A stretch of DNA of 64,000 nt from Georgenia satyanarayanai (GTDB lineage Bacteria > Actinomycetota > Actinomycetes > Actinomycetales > Actinomycetaceae): contig NZ_JAMBNZ010000012.1 in the NCBI RefSeq assembly GCF_023715365.1, positions 1-64,000 of the forward strand, written 5' to 3'. The number at the start of each line of letters is the position of its first letter. Position 1 is the stretch's first letter. Positions 18,686-30,892 of this stretch are shown here, one piece after another. The notes under the pieces were generated by a model. The model saw only the letters and a list, made by a program, of their open reading frames with translations. It ran no database searches and had not been told where the DNA came from. The position numbers and the translations under genes were made by a program.

Positions 18686-19029
18686 GCAGCCAGTACGTGT
18701 GCGACACCGGTGATCTCGCGCCCGGTGAGGTGATGCGCGTGGACCTGGAGGACGCGGACGGCCGTCCCGTCCCGGTCGCCGTCGTGCGTGACGAGGCCGG
18801 TGAGTACCACGCGATCTCCGACATCTGCTCCCACGGGCAGGTGAACCTCTCCGACGGCGAGGTGGAGGGCTCCACCATCGAGTGCTGGCTCCACGGGTCC
18901 AGCTTCGACCTGCGCAGCGGCAAGCCGCTGAGCCTGCCCGCCACCCAGCCGGTGCCCGTCTACGCCCTGTCCGTCGAGGGCGACAGTGTCCTCATCGACA
19001 TCGCTGTGACCGTCGGCGCCAGCGCCTGA
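18682..19029 (+). CDS. Rieske [2Fe-2S] ferredoxin-like protein in the suf operon
   Basis: A 115-residue Rieske domain. The cluster ligands are complete: C49-S-H51 in ICSHGQVNL and C68-W-L-H71 in IECWLHGSSFDLRSG. It resembles the non-heme iron oxygenase ferredoxin subunits found inside suf operons of Streptomyces and relatives but absent from the M. tuberculosis locus. It may supply electrons for cluster assembly or be a first client protein; neither is shown. ATG 18682 overlaps the sufD stop (ATGA). Confidence 0.92.
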   Translation: MSSQYVCDTGDLAPGEVMRVDLEDADGRPVPVAVVRDEAGEYHAISDICSHGQVNLSDGEVEGSTIECWLHGSSFDLRSGKPLSLPATQPVPVYALSVEGDSVLIDIAVTVGASA

Positions 19030-19062
19030 CTCCCGACCCAGACCAAGGAAGAGAACCTGAGA

Positions 19063-21635
<2,573 letters not shown>

Positions 21636-21639
<4 letters not shown>

Positions 21640-21974
21640 GTGACATCACCCAGACCAACCCGTCCCCCACGACCGCTGCGGACGTCGAGGAGGCGATGAG
21701 GGACGTCATCGACCCCGAGCTCGGCATCAACGTCGTCGACCTCGGCCTCGTCTACGGCGTCACCGTGGACCAGCACAACAACGCGGTCATCGACATGACG
21801 CTCACCTCTGCGGCCTGCCCGCTCACCGACGTCATCGAGGACCAGTCCCACCAGGCGCTGGACGGCCTGGTCAACGAGATGCGGATCAACTGGGTCTGGA
21901 TGCCGCCGTGGGGCCCGGAGAAGATCACGCCGGACGGCCGCGAGCAGCTGCGCGCCCTCGGCTTCAACGTCTGA
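21636..21974 (+). CDS. sufT: SufT, MIP18/DUF59 Fe-S maturation factor
   Basis: A 112-residue DUF59 protein, the usual last gene of actinobacterial suf operons and counterpart of M. tuberculosis Rv1466. Conserved segments are EEAMRDVIDPELGINVVDLGLVYG (two parts: the IDPELGINVVDLGL motif), the single cysteine in SAACPLTD, and VWMPPWGPEKITPDGREQLRALGF at the end (motif PPWGPEKIT). It helps load clusters onto some client proteins. A strong hairpin follows 16 bases after the stop. Confidence 0.93.
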
Positions 21975-21990
21975 GCCTTCGCACGTGCCG

Positions 21991-22030
21991 CCGAGAGCCG
22001 GATTCCTCCGCCGAGGAATCCGGCTCTCGG
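21991..22030. terminator. 18-bp perfect hairpin closing the suf operon
   Basis: CCGAGAGCCGGATTCCTC at 21991-22008 pairs perfectly with 22013-22030 around a CGCC loop. It sits just after sufT and before the promoter of the next gene. No T run follows, so it may end transcription without a U-tract or protect the suf mRNA 3' end. A 16/18 match to one arm occurs at 40872. Confidence 0.7.
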
Positions 22031-22162
22031 TGCGCCGGCGCACGTACCCGGCGCTGACCTCCCCGGTTCTCCTCCGACCTCCCCTGTTCGCACGGCCTCG
22101 GGTGGGGTGAACCGGGGAGCTCACCGCGCGCACGGCGCGAGCTCTCGTCGCAAGATCGAGTC

Positions 22163-23056
22163 ATGACGTTCAACGAAGGAGTCCGGGCGGACTCACGGCG
22201 GGTCCGCACGTCCGGTGGCGGGCGGCGCGGCATGGCGATCGGCGGCGGGGTCGGCGGGGGCGGGCTGCTGCTCGTCCTGGCGATCATGCTGCTCACGGGA
22301 CAAGACCCCGCGGGCCTGCTCGGCGGGGGTGGCACAGACACGGGCAGCAGCGGCGCGGGTGTGGACCTCAGCCACTGCCAGACCGGCGCGGACGCCAACG
22401 AGCACACCGAGTGCCGCATGGTGCTCACCGCGGACGCCCTGGACATCTACTGGGACGGTGCCATGGCGGAGGTGGGGGAGCAGTACGCCATGCCGGGCTT
22501 CGAGATCTTCACCGGCTCGGTCGGGACCGGCTGCGGCTCGGCCACCGCCGCCGTGGGACCCTTCTACTGCCCGGCCGACTCCTCGGTCTACCTCGACCTC
22601 GGCTTCTTCGACCAGCTCGAGACCCAGCTCGGCGCGCGCAACGCGCCGCTGGCGCAGATCTACATCGTCGCCCACGAGTGGGGTCACCACGCCCAGCACG
22701 CCCTGGGCATCATGGACGCGGCCGACCGCACCGACACCGGGCCCACTGGCGACGCCGTGCGCACCGAGCTCCAGGCAGACTGCTACGCCGGGATGTTCGT
22801 CGGGCAGGCGGCCGGCACGGTCGACCCCGACTCCGGTGAGACCTTCCTCCAGCAGCCCACCCGCGACGAGGTGACATCCGCCCTCGAGGCCGCGGCCGCC
22901 GTCGGCGACGACCGCATCCAGGAGACGAGCGGCCGGGACGTCGAGCCGCACACCTGGACCCACGGCTCCGCCGAGCAGCGCACCCGCTGGTTCACCACCG
23001 GCTACGAGCGGGGCACACTCCAGGCCTGCGACACCTTCGCCGTCGCCACGCCCTGA
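22163..23056 (+). CDS. neutral zinc metallopeptidase (YpfJ family)
   Basis: A 297-residue membrane-anchored putative metallopeptidase of the YpfJ/KPN_02809 family. A cytoplasmic head of about 23 residues is followed by one glycine/leucine-rich membrane helix (about 25-45), a flexible Gly/Ser linker, then the peptidase domain. The active site is HEWGHH (171-176), with a downstream glutamate in TELQADCYAG (202) as likely third zinc ligand. Cysteines at 124 and 136 may form a disulfide outside the membrane. The substrate is unknown. Confidence 0.88.
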   Translation: MTFNEGVRADSRRVRTSGGGRRGMAIGGGVGGGGLLLVLAIMLLTGQDPAGLLGGGGTDTGSSGAGVDLSHCQTGADANEHTECRMVLTADALDIYWDGAMAEVGEQYAMPGFEIFTGSVGTGCGSATAAVGPFYCPADSSVYLDLGFFDQLETQLGARNAPLAQIYIVAHEWGHHAQHALGIMDAADRTDTGPTGDAVRTELQADCYAGMFVGQAAGTVDPDSGETFLQQPTRDEVTSALEAAAAVGDDRIQETSGRDVEPHTWTHGSAEQRTRWFTTGYERGTLQACDTFAVATP

Positions 23057-23160
23057 GACGCATCTCCCGGGAAAGGACTGGCGGGGCGGCCGTAGACTGG
23101 ACGGCGCCTAGCGGCCCCGCCGTCGGCACCCCACACCCCACCATGCTTTGAGGTCTGCCT

Positions 23161-24774
<1,614 letters not shown>

Positions 24775-24838
24775 GCCCCGGCGGTTCGCAGCGGCGTACC
24801 CGGGGGTAACAACTCAGCGCTCGGCGACGTGGGGCGGG

Positions 24839-25672
24839 CTACTGGTCCTGGAGCTGGGCGTCGATGAGAGCGTCCTCCTCGTCGGCGTCCGTGCGGCGCC
24901 GCGGGGTCCGCGCAGGCCCGGCAGCACGCTCCGGCACGCCCCCGAGCTCCTTCGCCTCCCGGCGCGCGAGGACGACGTAGCCGACGACCGCGCCGAGCGC
25001 GAAGACCCACCACTGGAAGGCGTAGGACAGGTGGTTGCCCGGGCTCGTGTCGGGGCGCGGGAAGGGCTCCAGGCCCGTGGCCGGCGCGCCGTCCTCGGCG
25101 GTGGCCATGAGATAGCCGTCGAACAGCTCACCGCCCTCGACGCCGGCCGCCTCGGCCACCGTGTCCGGCTCGATCCGGTACACCTGGCCGGCCGGCGCCG
25201 TCCGCTCGTCGGTGCCCTCGGCCGCGCGCAGGCGCCCCGCGAGGGTCACCTCACCGGTGGGGTAGTCGGGAAGCTGAGGCTCGCCCTCCCCGAGCGGCAC
25301 CCACCCGCGGTCGACGACGACGAGCCGGCCGCCGTCGTCGTCCTCCTCGTGCACCTCGAGGACCGCGAGGACGCGCGCGGCCGCGGCGCCGTCGACGGGA
25401 CGGTTGCGCACGACCACCTGCTCACCGGTGTAGCTCCCCTCGACGACGACGCTGCGCCACACGAGGCCGGCCGGCACGGCGTCCGAGACGACGTCCTCGA
25501 TGGGCTGCGGGGCGCTGTCGTAGTTGCCGTTGACAAGGGCGTTGGCGGCCGACCGGTCCTCGTGCCGGCTCCACTGCCACGCACCGAGGAAGACGCAGGC
25601 CACCGCGATGACGAGGAAGATGACGGCGAGGCCGAGCCACCGGCGGGAGAGCAGGAACCCGTAGCGGCTCAT
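24839..25672 (-). CDS. SURF1 family cytochrome oxidase biogenesis protein
   Basis: A 277-residue membrane protein with a helix at each end (about residues 12-32 and 222-243) and a large loop outside between them, the standard SURF1 topology. Family motifs are FLGAWQWSRHEDR after the first helix, VVVRNRP and VVVDRGWVPLG in the loop, and NHLSYAFQWWVFALGAVVGYV at the second helix (motif HLSYAFQWW). SURF1 helps insert heme a into cytochrome aa3 oxidase. ATG 25672 overlaps the stop of the cysteine-containing small gene by four bases. Confidence 0.92.
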   Translation of the reverse strand: MSRYGFLLSRRWLGLAVIFLVIAVACVFLGAWQWSRHEDRSAANALVNGNYDSAPQPIEDVVSDAVPAGLVWRSVVVEGSYTGEQVVVRNRPVDGAAAARVLAVLEVHEEDDDGGRLVVVDRGWVPLGEGEPQLPDYPTGEVTLAGRLRAAEGTDERTAPAGQVYRIEPDTVAEAAGVEGGELFDGYLMATAEDGAPATGLEPFPRPDTSPGNHLSYAFQWWVFALGAVVGYVVLARREAKELGGVPERAAGPARTPRRRTDADEEDALIDAQLQDQ

Positions 25673-25890
25673 AGGTCGCGGACCGGCACGACCTCACGCA
25701 GGAACGAGCGCGACCCGAGGAAGGTCTCCAGGTGCGTGCGGTGCTCCTCGCAGGCGAGCCACGTCTTGCGGCGCTCCTCGGTGTGCAGCCGGGGGTTGTT
25801 CCACAGCAGGCCCCACGCGGCGGTCTGACGGCAGCCCTTGGCACTGCAGACCTGCTCGGCGGGCGCGGACTCGTCGGCCGACGTGGTCAC
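25669..25890 (-). CDS. small cysteine-containing protein between DUF3099 and SURF1 genes
   Basis: A 73-residue protein starting at GTG 25890. It has CSAKGC near residue 16 and a CEEH motif near 48, which together could form a small zinc- or heme-binding site, plus AAWGLLWNNPRLHTEERRKTW. Homologues next to SURF1 are common in actinobacteria and are often misnamed acetone carboxylase. The function is unknown, but four-base overlaps with both neighbours tie it to one transcript with SURF1, so a role in oxidase assembly is a reasonable guess. Confidence 0.72.
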   Translation of the reverse strand: MTTSADESAPAEQVCSAKGCRQTAAWGLLWNNPRLHTEERRKTWLACEEHRTHLETFLGSRSFLREVVPVRDL

Positions 25891-26222
25891 CTCAGGTAGC
25901 CACCTCTCAGGTCGATGGGCGGGTAGGTCGGGCGCTGCCCGGAGGGAGGCGCCTCGATCTCGGGGAGCTGGAGCTCCATCAGCGTATCCGCTGCGGCGGG
26001 GCGCTCCTTGCCCGCGTTGGCCAGGACGACGGCGAAGTACGGCAGGAGGACCGCGCCGGCGACCATGACCCAGCGCAGCCAGCCGTCGGTGAAGAGGATC
26101 CCCACGAGGCACGCGGAGCGGATGGCCATCGAGATGACGTAGCGCACGGCCCGGTCGTGGACGTCCTCGCTCAGCGGTCGCCCCACCGAGGTGATCGCGT
26201 GAACACGCTGTCTCCTGCTCAC
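25887..26222 (-). CDS. DUF3099 domain membrane protein
   Basis: A 111-residue protein with two predicted membrane helices (about residues 29-45 and 48-67) framed by a basic N-terminus (SRRQRVHAITSVGRPLSEDVHDR) of which ITSVGRPLSEDV is the conserved motif, and a Pro-rich C-terminal tail. DUF3099 proteins are actinobacterial and of unknown role. The gene is the first of the three-gene SURF1 operon and is divergent from fabG across 87 bases. Confidence 0.82.
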   Translation of the reverse strand: MSRRQRVHAITSVGRPLSEDVHDRAVRYVISMAIRSACLVGILFTDGWLRWVMVAGAVLLPYFAVVLANAGKERPAAADTLMELQLPEIEAPPSGQRPTYPPIDLRGGYLR

Positions 26223-26309
26223 TGAGCAAGGGTAGTTCCCGGACGCCTCCCGCGCGTGGCGGCTGCCGTCGGATACCGTTCCACCGGACGAACATCACAG
26301 GAGGAGAAC

Positions 26310-27026
26310 GTGAACGACACCGACGCACGCAGCGTGCTCGTCACCGGCGCGAGCCGGGGGATCGGCCGTGCCGTCGCCGAGGCCTTCGTCGCGGCGGGGG
26401 ACAGGGTGGCGACGATCCACCGCGGTGGGGAGCTGCCCGAGGGCGTCCTCGGTGTCCGCGGTGACATGCGCGACACCGCCGCCGTCGACGCCGCGATCGG
26501 GGAGATCGAGACGGCTCACGGGCCCGTCGAGGTGCTCGTCGCCAACGCCGGCATGACCCGCGACCAGCTCCTCATGCGGATGAGCGACGAGGAGTTCGAG
26601 GAGGTCCTCGACGTCAACCTCACCGGCGTCTTCCGCTGCGTGCGACGCGTGTCCAAGGGCATGATCCGCAAGCGCGGTGGCCGCATCATCCTCATGGGCT
26701 CCGTCGTCGGCATGTACGGCAACGCCGGGCAGGTCAACTACTCCGCCACCAAGTCCGGCCTCATCGGCATGGCGCGGTCCATCACGCGCGAGCTCGGCTC
26801 CCGCGGGATCACCGCCAACGTCATCGCCCCCGGCTTCATCGACACCGACATGACCCGCGCGCTGCCGGACGCGCAGCAGGACAAGCTGCGCACCGCGATC
26901 CCGGCCGGCCGCTTCGGGGACGTCTCCGACATCGTCGGCGCCGTCCAGTACCTCGCCTCGCCCGCCGCCGCCTACGTCACCGGGGCCGTCATCCCCGTCG
27001 ACGGCGGACTCGGCATGGGCCACTGA
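26310..27026 (+). CDS. fabG: 3-oxoacyl-[acyl-carrier-protein] reductase FabG
   Basis: A 238-residue SDR that reduces 3-oxoacyl-ACP with NADPH in fatty acid synthesis. The cofactor motif TGASRGIGRA is at 12-21, and the catalytic residues are S131 (MGSVVGMYG), Y144 and K148 (VNYSATKSG). The NAG motif is VANAGMTRD. It is coupled to fabI, the same order as fabG1-inhA (mabA-inhA) of mycobacteria. GAGGAG precedes GTG 26310. Confidence 0.93.
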   Translation: MNDTDARSVLVTGASRGIGRAVAEAFVAAGDRVATIHRGGELPEGVLGVRGDMRDTAAVDAAIGEIETAHGPVEVLVANAGMTRDQLLMRMSDEEFEEVLDVNLTGVFRCVRRVSKGMIRKRGGRIILMGSVVGMYGNAGQVNYSATKSGLIGMARSITRELGSRGITANVIAPGFIDTDMTRALPDAQQDKLRTAIPAGRFGDVSDIVGAVQYLASPAAAYVTGAVIPVDGGLGMGH

Positions 27027-27052
27027 CCTCACCTTCGCGACAGGAGACAGCA

Positions 27053-27820
27053 ATGGGACTTCTCGACGGCAAGACCCTCCTGGTCACCGGCGTCCTCAAG
27101 GACAACTCGATCGCCTTCCACGTGGCGCGCCTCGCGCAGGAGGAGGGCGCCACGGTCATCCTCACCTCCTTCGGGCGCCAGCTGCGTCTCACGCAGGTCA
27201 CCGCCCGGCGGCTGCCGGTCGAGGCGCCCGTCGTGGAGCTGGACGTGACCAACCCCGAGGACCTCACCGCCCTCGCCGACCGCGTGCGTGAGCACACCGA
27301 CCACCTCGACGGCGTGGTCCACTCGATCGGCTTCGCGCCGCAGGCCGTCATGGGCGGCAACTTCCTCGCGGGGGAGTGGGCCGACGTCGCCACCGCGATG
27401 GAGGTCTCGGCCTTCTCGCTCAAGTCGCTCGCCGTGGCCACCCAGCCGCTGCTCACCACGGGCGCCGGGATCGTCGGGCTCACCTTCGACGCCTCCTTCG
27501 CCTGGCCGGTCTACGACTGGATGGGCGTCGCGAAGGCCGCCTTCGAGTCCACCGCGCGTTACCTGGCCCGTGACCTCGGCCCCGAGGGCATCCGCGTCAA
27601 CCTCGTCTCCGCCGGCCCGATCCGCACGACGGCCGCCACCTCCATCCCGGGCTTCGAGCAGATGGAGAGCGTCTGGGCCGAGCGCGCGCCGCTCGGCTGG
27701 GACGTCAAGGACGCCGAGCCGGCCGCCCGCGCCGTGGTGGCCCTGTGCTCGGACTGGTTCCCGGCGACGACGGCGGAGATCGTCCACGTCGACGGCGGCG
27801 TCCACGCGATGGGTCAGTAG
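27053..27820 (+). CDS. fabI: enoyl-[acyl-carrier-protein] reductase FabI (InhA type)
   Basis: A 255-residue NADH-dependent enoyl-ACP reductase completing the elongation cycle. It has the divergent-SDR features of InhA/FabI: VTGVLKDNSIAFHVA at the cofactor site, VVHSIGFAP, and the Tyr-x6-Lys pair Y154/K161 in VYDWMGVAKAAFES. Downstream lies RVNLVSAGPIRTTAA. The gene follows fabG by 26 bases with CAGGAGAC as ribosome site; the TAG stop abuts the GTG of sixA. Confidence 0.94.
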   Translation: MGLLDGKTLLVTGVLKDNSIAFHVARLAQEEGATVILTSFGRQLRLTQVTARRLPVEAPVVELDVTNPEDLTALADRVREHTDHLDGVVHSIGFAPQAVMGGNFLAGEWADVATAMEVSAFSLKSLAVATQPLLTTGAGIVGLTFDASFAWPVYDWMGVAKAAFESTARYLARDLGPEGIRVNLVSAGPIRTTAATSIPGFEQMESVWAERAPLGWDVKDAEPAARAVVALCSDWFPATTAEIVHVDGGVHAMGQ

Positions 27821-28327
27821 GTGGCGCCTCGCACCCTCGTGCTGCTGCGTCACGCCCAGGCCGAGCCGGAGAACGGCCTGGGCGACGAGCAGCGGCCGCT
27901 GTCCGCGCACGGCCGGCGGCAGGGGGCCTCGCTCGGGCCGATCCTTGCCGCCCAGGTGGGCGGGTTGGACCGGGCGCTCGTGTCGAGCGCGCTGCGGACC
28001 ACCGAGACCTACAAGATCGTCGCGTCCGGCTGGGACGGCGCTCCCGCGGCCGACGTCCGGGACGAGCTGTACGAGGCCGGGCCGCGTGACCTCCTGGCCG
28101 TCCTCGCCGAGCTGCCGGAGGACGTCCGGCGCGTCCTCGTGGTCGGCCACGAGCCGACGATGTCCTCCCTCGCGCACCTGCTCGACGGGGAGCGCAGCAC
28201 GCTGGCGGAGATGGTGTCCCTCGGGATGAGCACCGCCAACGCCGCGGTCCTCGAGGTGCCGGTGCCCTGGGCCGAGCTCGACCGCTCGACCGCCCGCCTC
28301 GTCACCATCGTGCGTCCCGAGCTCTGA
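27821..28327 (+). CDS. SixA-type histidine phosphatase
   Basis: A 168-residue phosphohistidine phosphatase-like protein. The catalytic RHG-like motif is LLRHAQAEPE near the N-terminus, and the second histidine is in VVGHEPTMSSLAHLL, typical of SixA. The GTG start directly follows the fabI stop, so translation is probably coupled. The fabG-fabI-sixA order recurs in actinobacteria, yet no fatty-acid role of the phosphatase is established; it may be transcriptional hitchhiking. Confidence 0.85.
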   Translation: MAPRTLVLLRHAQAEPENGLGDEQRPLSAHGRRQGASLGPILAAQVGGLDRALVSSALRTTETYKIVASGWDGAPAADVRDELYEAGPRDLLAVLAELPEDVRRVLVVGHEPTMSSLAHLLDGERSTLAEMVSLGMSTANAAVLEVPVPWAELDRSTARLVTIVRPEL

Positions 28328-28388
28328 GGTCCTCGGGCCGCCCGGGCGGTCCCTGTCGGTGCAAAGCTCGCCTCGCTACGGTGGGGCC

Positions 28389-29141
28389 ATGGCCGGCGTG
28401 GCAGGCGTAGGAGCGGTGGACCGAACGCGTCCAGCGGTCCTCACCGACGGTCTGCACGTGCGACGTGCGCGGACGACGGCGCTCGACGGCGTCGACCTGC
28501 GGGTGGCGCCGGGGCGCGTGACCGGGCTGCTCGGTCCGTCCGGGTCGGGCAAGACCACCCTGCTCCGGGCGATCCTCGGGGTCCAGCTCGTGCACCGTGG
28601 GACGGTGCAGGTGCTCGGGGAGCCCGCCGGGAGCCGGGGGCTGCGCCGCCGGGTGGGGTACGTGTCCCAGTCGCCCAGCGTGTACGAGGACCTCACCGTC
28701 GGTGAGAATTTCCGGTACTTCGCCCGCATCCTCGGCGTGGGGCGTGACCGCGTCGAGGAGGTGCTCGGCGACGTCGACCTCGCGGGGCGGCGGGACCAGC
28801 CGGTCCGCACGCTGTCGGGCGGCGAGCTGTCCAGGGTCTCGCTGGGCGCCGCGCTGCTCGGGCGTCCTGAGCTGCTCGTGCTGGACGAGCCGACCGTCGG
28901 GCTCGACCCCGTGCTGCGCGAGTCGCTGTGGACGATGTTCCGCGGCCTCGCCGCCGGAGGCACCACGCTCCTCGTCTCCTCTCACGTCATGGACGAGGCC
29001 ACGCGCTGCGACGAGCTCGTCCTGCTGCGCACCGGCCGCGTCCTCGCCCAGGCCACCCCGGAGGCGCTCCTCGAGCAGACGGGACGGACGACGACGGAGG
29101 GTGCCTTCCTCGCCCTCGTCACCGGGGAGGGCGTGCCATGA
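28389..29141 (+). CDS. ABC transporter ATP-binding protein
   Basis: A 250-residue ATPase subunit. Walker A is GPSGSGKTT, Q-loop YVSQSPSVYEDLTVGE, signature LSGGELSRVSLGAALL, Walker B LLVLDEPTVGLD and the switch histidine is in SSHVMDEA. It belongs to the ABC-2 exporter type and pairs with the membrane gene that overlaps its stop by four bases (ATGA). The substrate is unknown. Confidence 0.9.
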   Translation: MAGVAGVGAVDRTRPAVLTDGLHVRRARTTALDGVDLRVAPGRVTGLLGPSGSGKTTLLRAILGVQLVHRGTVQVLGEPAGSRGLRRRVGYVSQSPSVYEDLTVGENFRYFARILGVGRDRVEEVLGDVDLAGRRDQPVRTLSGGELSRVSLGAALLGRPELLVLDEPTVGLDPVLRESLWTMFRGLAAGGTTLLVSSHVMDEATRCDELVLLRTGRVLAQATPEALLEQTGRTTTEGAFLALVTGEGVP

Positions 29142-29851
29142 CCGCCACCGCCGTCCGGGTGCTGCAGCAGCTGCGGCACGACCCACGGACCATCGCGATG
29201 ATCGTCGTCGTCCCCGGCGCCCTCATGACCCTGCTGTGGTGGGTCTACGACGGCGGGCCGGTCTTCCAGCGCATCGGGCCCGCGTTGCTCGCGCTGTTCC
29301 CGGTCATCATCATGTTCCTCATCACCTCGGTGACGACACTGCGGGAGCGGCGCTCGGGCACGTTGGAGCGCCTGCTCACGCTGCCGACGAGCAAGCTGTC
29401 CCTCATCCTCGGCTACGCGCTGGCCTTCGGGCTCGTCGCCGTCGTCCAGGGGCTCGTCACCACCGGGGTGGCGCTCGGGCCGCTCGGCCTGGAGATCGCC
29501 GGGCCGTGGTGGGGCCTCATCGGCCTGGCGGTGCTCGGTGCCGTGCTCGGCGTCGCGCTCGGTCTGTTCGTCTCGGCCTTCGCGCACACGGAGTTCCAGG
29601 CGGTGCAGTTCATGCCGGCGGTCATCCTGCCGCAGTTCCTCCTGTGCGGGCTGCTCGTGCCCCGCGGCGAGCTGCCGCGCGCGCTGGAGTACGTGTCGAA
29701 CGTCCTTCCGCTGTCCTACGCCGTCGACGCGATGGGCAAGATCTCCAGCCGGCCGCGCCCCGACCTGTGGCTGGAGGTCGGGGTCCTGGCCGGAGTCATC
29801 GCCGGTGTCCTCGTGCTCGGCGCCGTCACGCTGCGGCGGCGGACGCCCTGA
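29138..29851 (+). CDS. ABC-2 type transporter permease
   Basis: A 237-residue membrane protein with six predicted helices. Features of the ABC-2 family are TTLRERRSGTLERLLTLPTSK on the cytosolic loop (motif RRSGTLERLL), the FMPAVILPQFLLCGLLVPRGELP helix (motif ILPQFLLCG) and SNVLPLSYAVDAM near the end, which are also seen in YhhJ/NatB-like exporters. It is co-translated with the upstream ATPase and convergent with serB. Confidence 0.88.
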   Translation: MTATAVRVLQQLRHDPRTIAMIVVVPGALMTLLWWVYDGGPVFQRIGPALLALFPVIIMFLITSVTTLRERRSGTLERLLTLPTSKLSLILGYALAFGLVAVVQGLVTTGVALGPLGLEIAGPWWGLIGLAVLGAVLGVALGLFVSAFAHTEFQAVQFMPAVILPQFLLCGLLVPRGELPRALEYVSNVLPLSYAVDAMGKISSRPRPDLWLEVGVLAGVIAGVLVLGAVTLRRRTP

Positions 29852-29875
29852 GGGCGCGGGCGGGCTCGATCGAGC

Positions 29876-30766
29876 TCAGCCGCCGAGGAGGCCGAGCACC
29901 GCGTCCAGGCGCGGGAAGGTGACGGCGGCACGGGCCTGCTCCTGGACCACCGGCTTGGCGCAGTAGGCCACGCCCAGCCCGGCGGCGCCGAGCATGTCGA
30001 GGTCGTTGGCGCCGTCGCCCACGGCCACCACCCGCTCCAGCGGCACGCCGTCCTCGGCGGCCCACGCCCGCAGGTGGCGCTCCTTGGCGGCGCGGTCGAC
30101 GACCGGCCCGGCCGTGCGTCCGGTGAGCCGCCCGTCCTCCACCTCGAGCCGGTTCGCGGTGAGGTGGTCGATGCCCAGCTCCTCGGCGATCGGCCCCACC
30201 ACCTCGAGGAAGCCGCCGGAGACGAGGGCGACCTTCCCGCCGCGCTCGTGCACCGCGGCGACGAGCTCGCGGGCGCCGGCGGACAGCTCGACGGCGGCGC
30301 GCACCGTATCCACCACGCCGGCGTCCAGCCCGGCCAGGGTCGCGACCCGCTCGCGCAGGCTCGCGGCGAAGTCGAGCTCCCCGCGCATCGCGCGCTCGGT
30401 CACCTCGGCCACCTGCTCGCGGGTGCCGGCGTGCTCGGCGAGCAGCTCGATGACCTCGGCGGTGATGAGGGTGGAGTCGACGTCCATGACGAGCAGGCCC
30501 ACGCCGTCGGCGGCGAGCGGACCGGCGGTCACCGCGACGTTCACCCCGAGCGCCGTGGCCGGGCCGCGCAGCTCGGCCGTGAGTGCGAGGTCGACGTTCG
30601 CGGCCGCACCAGGACGCGCCACGCCCGCCACGGACACCCCGGACCAGCCCGGCCGGGAGGTGTCGGAGGTGGCGACGTCGGCGGCGACGGCGGAGAGCAG
30701 CTCGCGCGCGTGGTCGAGGAGCGCGGGGGGGACCGGGCGGGCGGAGACGAGGCCGATGCGGATCAC
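29876..30766 (-). CDS. serB: phosphoserine phosphatase SerB
   Basis: A 296-residue HAD phosphatase that makes serine from phosphoserine. The core begins with MDVDSTLIT, where D95 is the nucleophile and D97 the acid/base. Later motifs are ALVSGGFLEVV (motif II), the lysine in RAAKERHL and VAVGDGANDLDML (metal-binding motif). About 85 N-terminal residues form a degenerate ACT-like part. The start is GTG 30766. Upstream lies one copy of the 68-bp repeat. Confidence 0.93.
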   Translation of the reverse strand: MIRIGLVSARPVPPALLDHARELLSAVAADVATSDTSRPGWSGVSVAGVARPGAAANVDLALTAELRGPATALGVNVAVTAGPLAADGVGLLVMDVDSTLITAEVIELLAEHAGTREQVAEVTERAMRGELDFAASLRERVATLAGLDAGVVDTVRAAVELSAGARELVAAVHERGGKVALVSGGFLEVVGPIAEELGIDHLTANRLEVEDGRLTGRTAGPVVDRAAKERHLRAWAAEDGVPLERVVAVGDGANDLDMLGAAGLGVAYCAKPVVQEQARAAVTFPRLDAVLGLLGG

Positions 30767-30793
30767 CGGGCCAGGTTACGGGGGCCCGGCGAC

Positions 30794-30861
30794 GGGTCGC
30801 CCTTTCCATTCATCCGCGGGCGCCGGGAAGTGCGTCTGATGATCGGAAAGGGCGACGCAAG
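30794..30861. repeat. 68-bp palindromic intergenic element, copy 1
   Basis: The element starts GGGTCGCCCTTTCC and ends GAAAGGGCGACGCAAG. Bases 30796-30807 and 30845-30856 form a perfect 12-bp inverted repeat. A second copy of equal length lies at 37001, with 15 of 16 bases shared at the right end and 15 of 20 at the left, while the centre differs. It lies between the glgC end and the serB start. Confidence 0.7.
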
Positions 30862-30892
30862 CGGCAGCGGAGGAGCGGCGCCGGGCCCCGGG

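Noticed and set aside
28389-29851. ABC exporter as part of the fabG-fabI-sixA operon
   Set aside because: A gap of about 60 bases and a separate start with no overlap leave the link open, and the functions do not connect; it is listed as a neighbour only.
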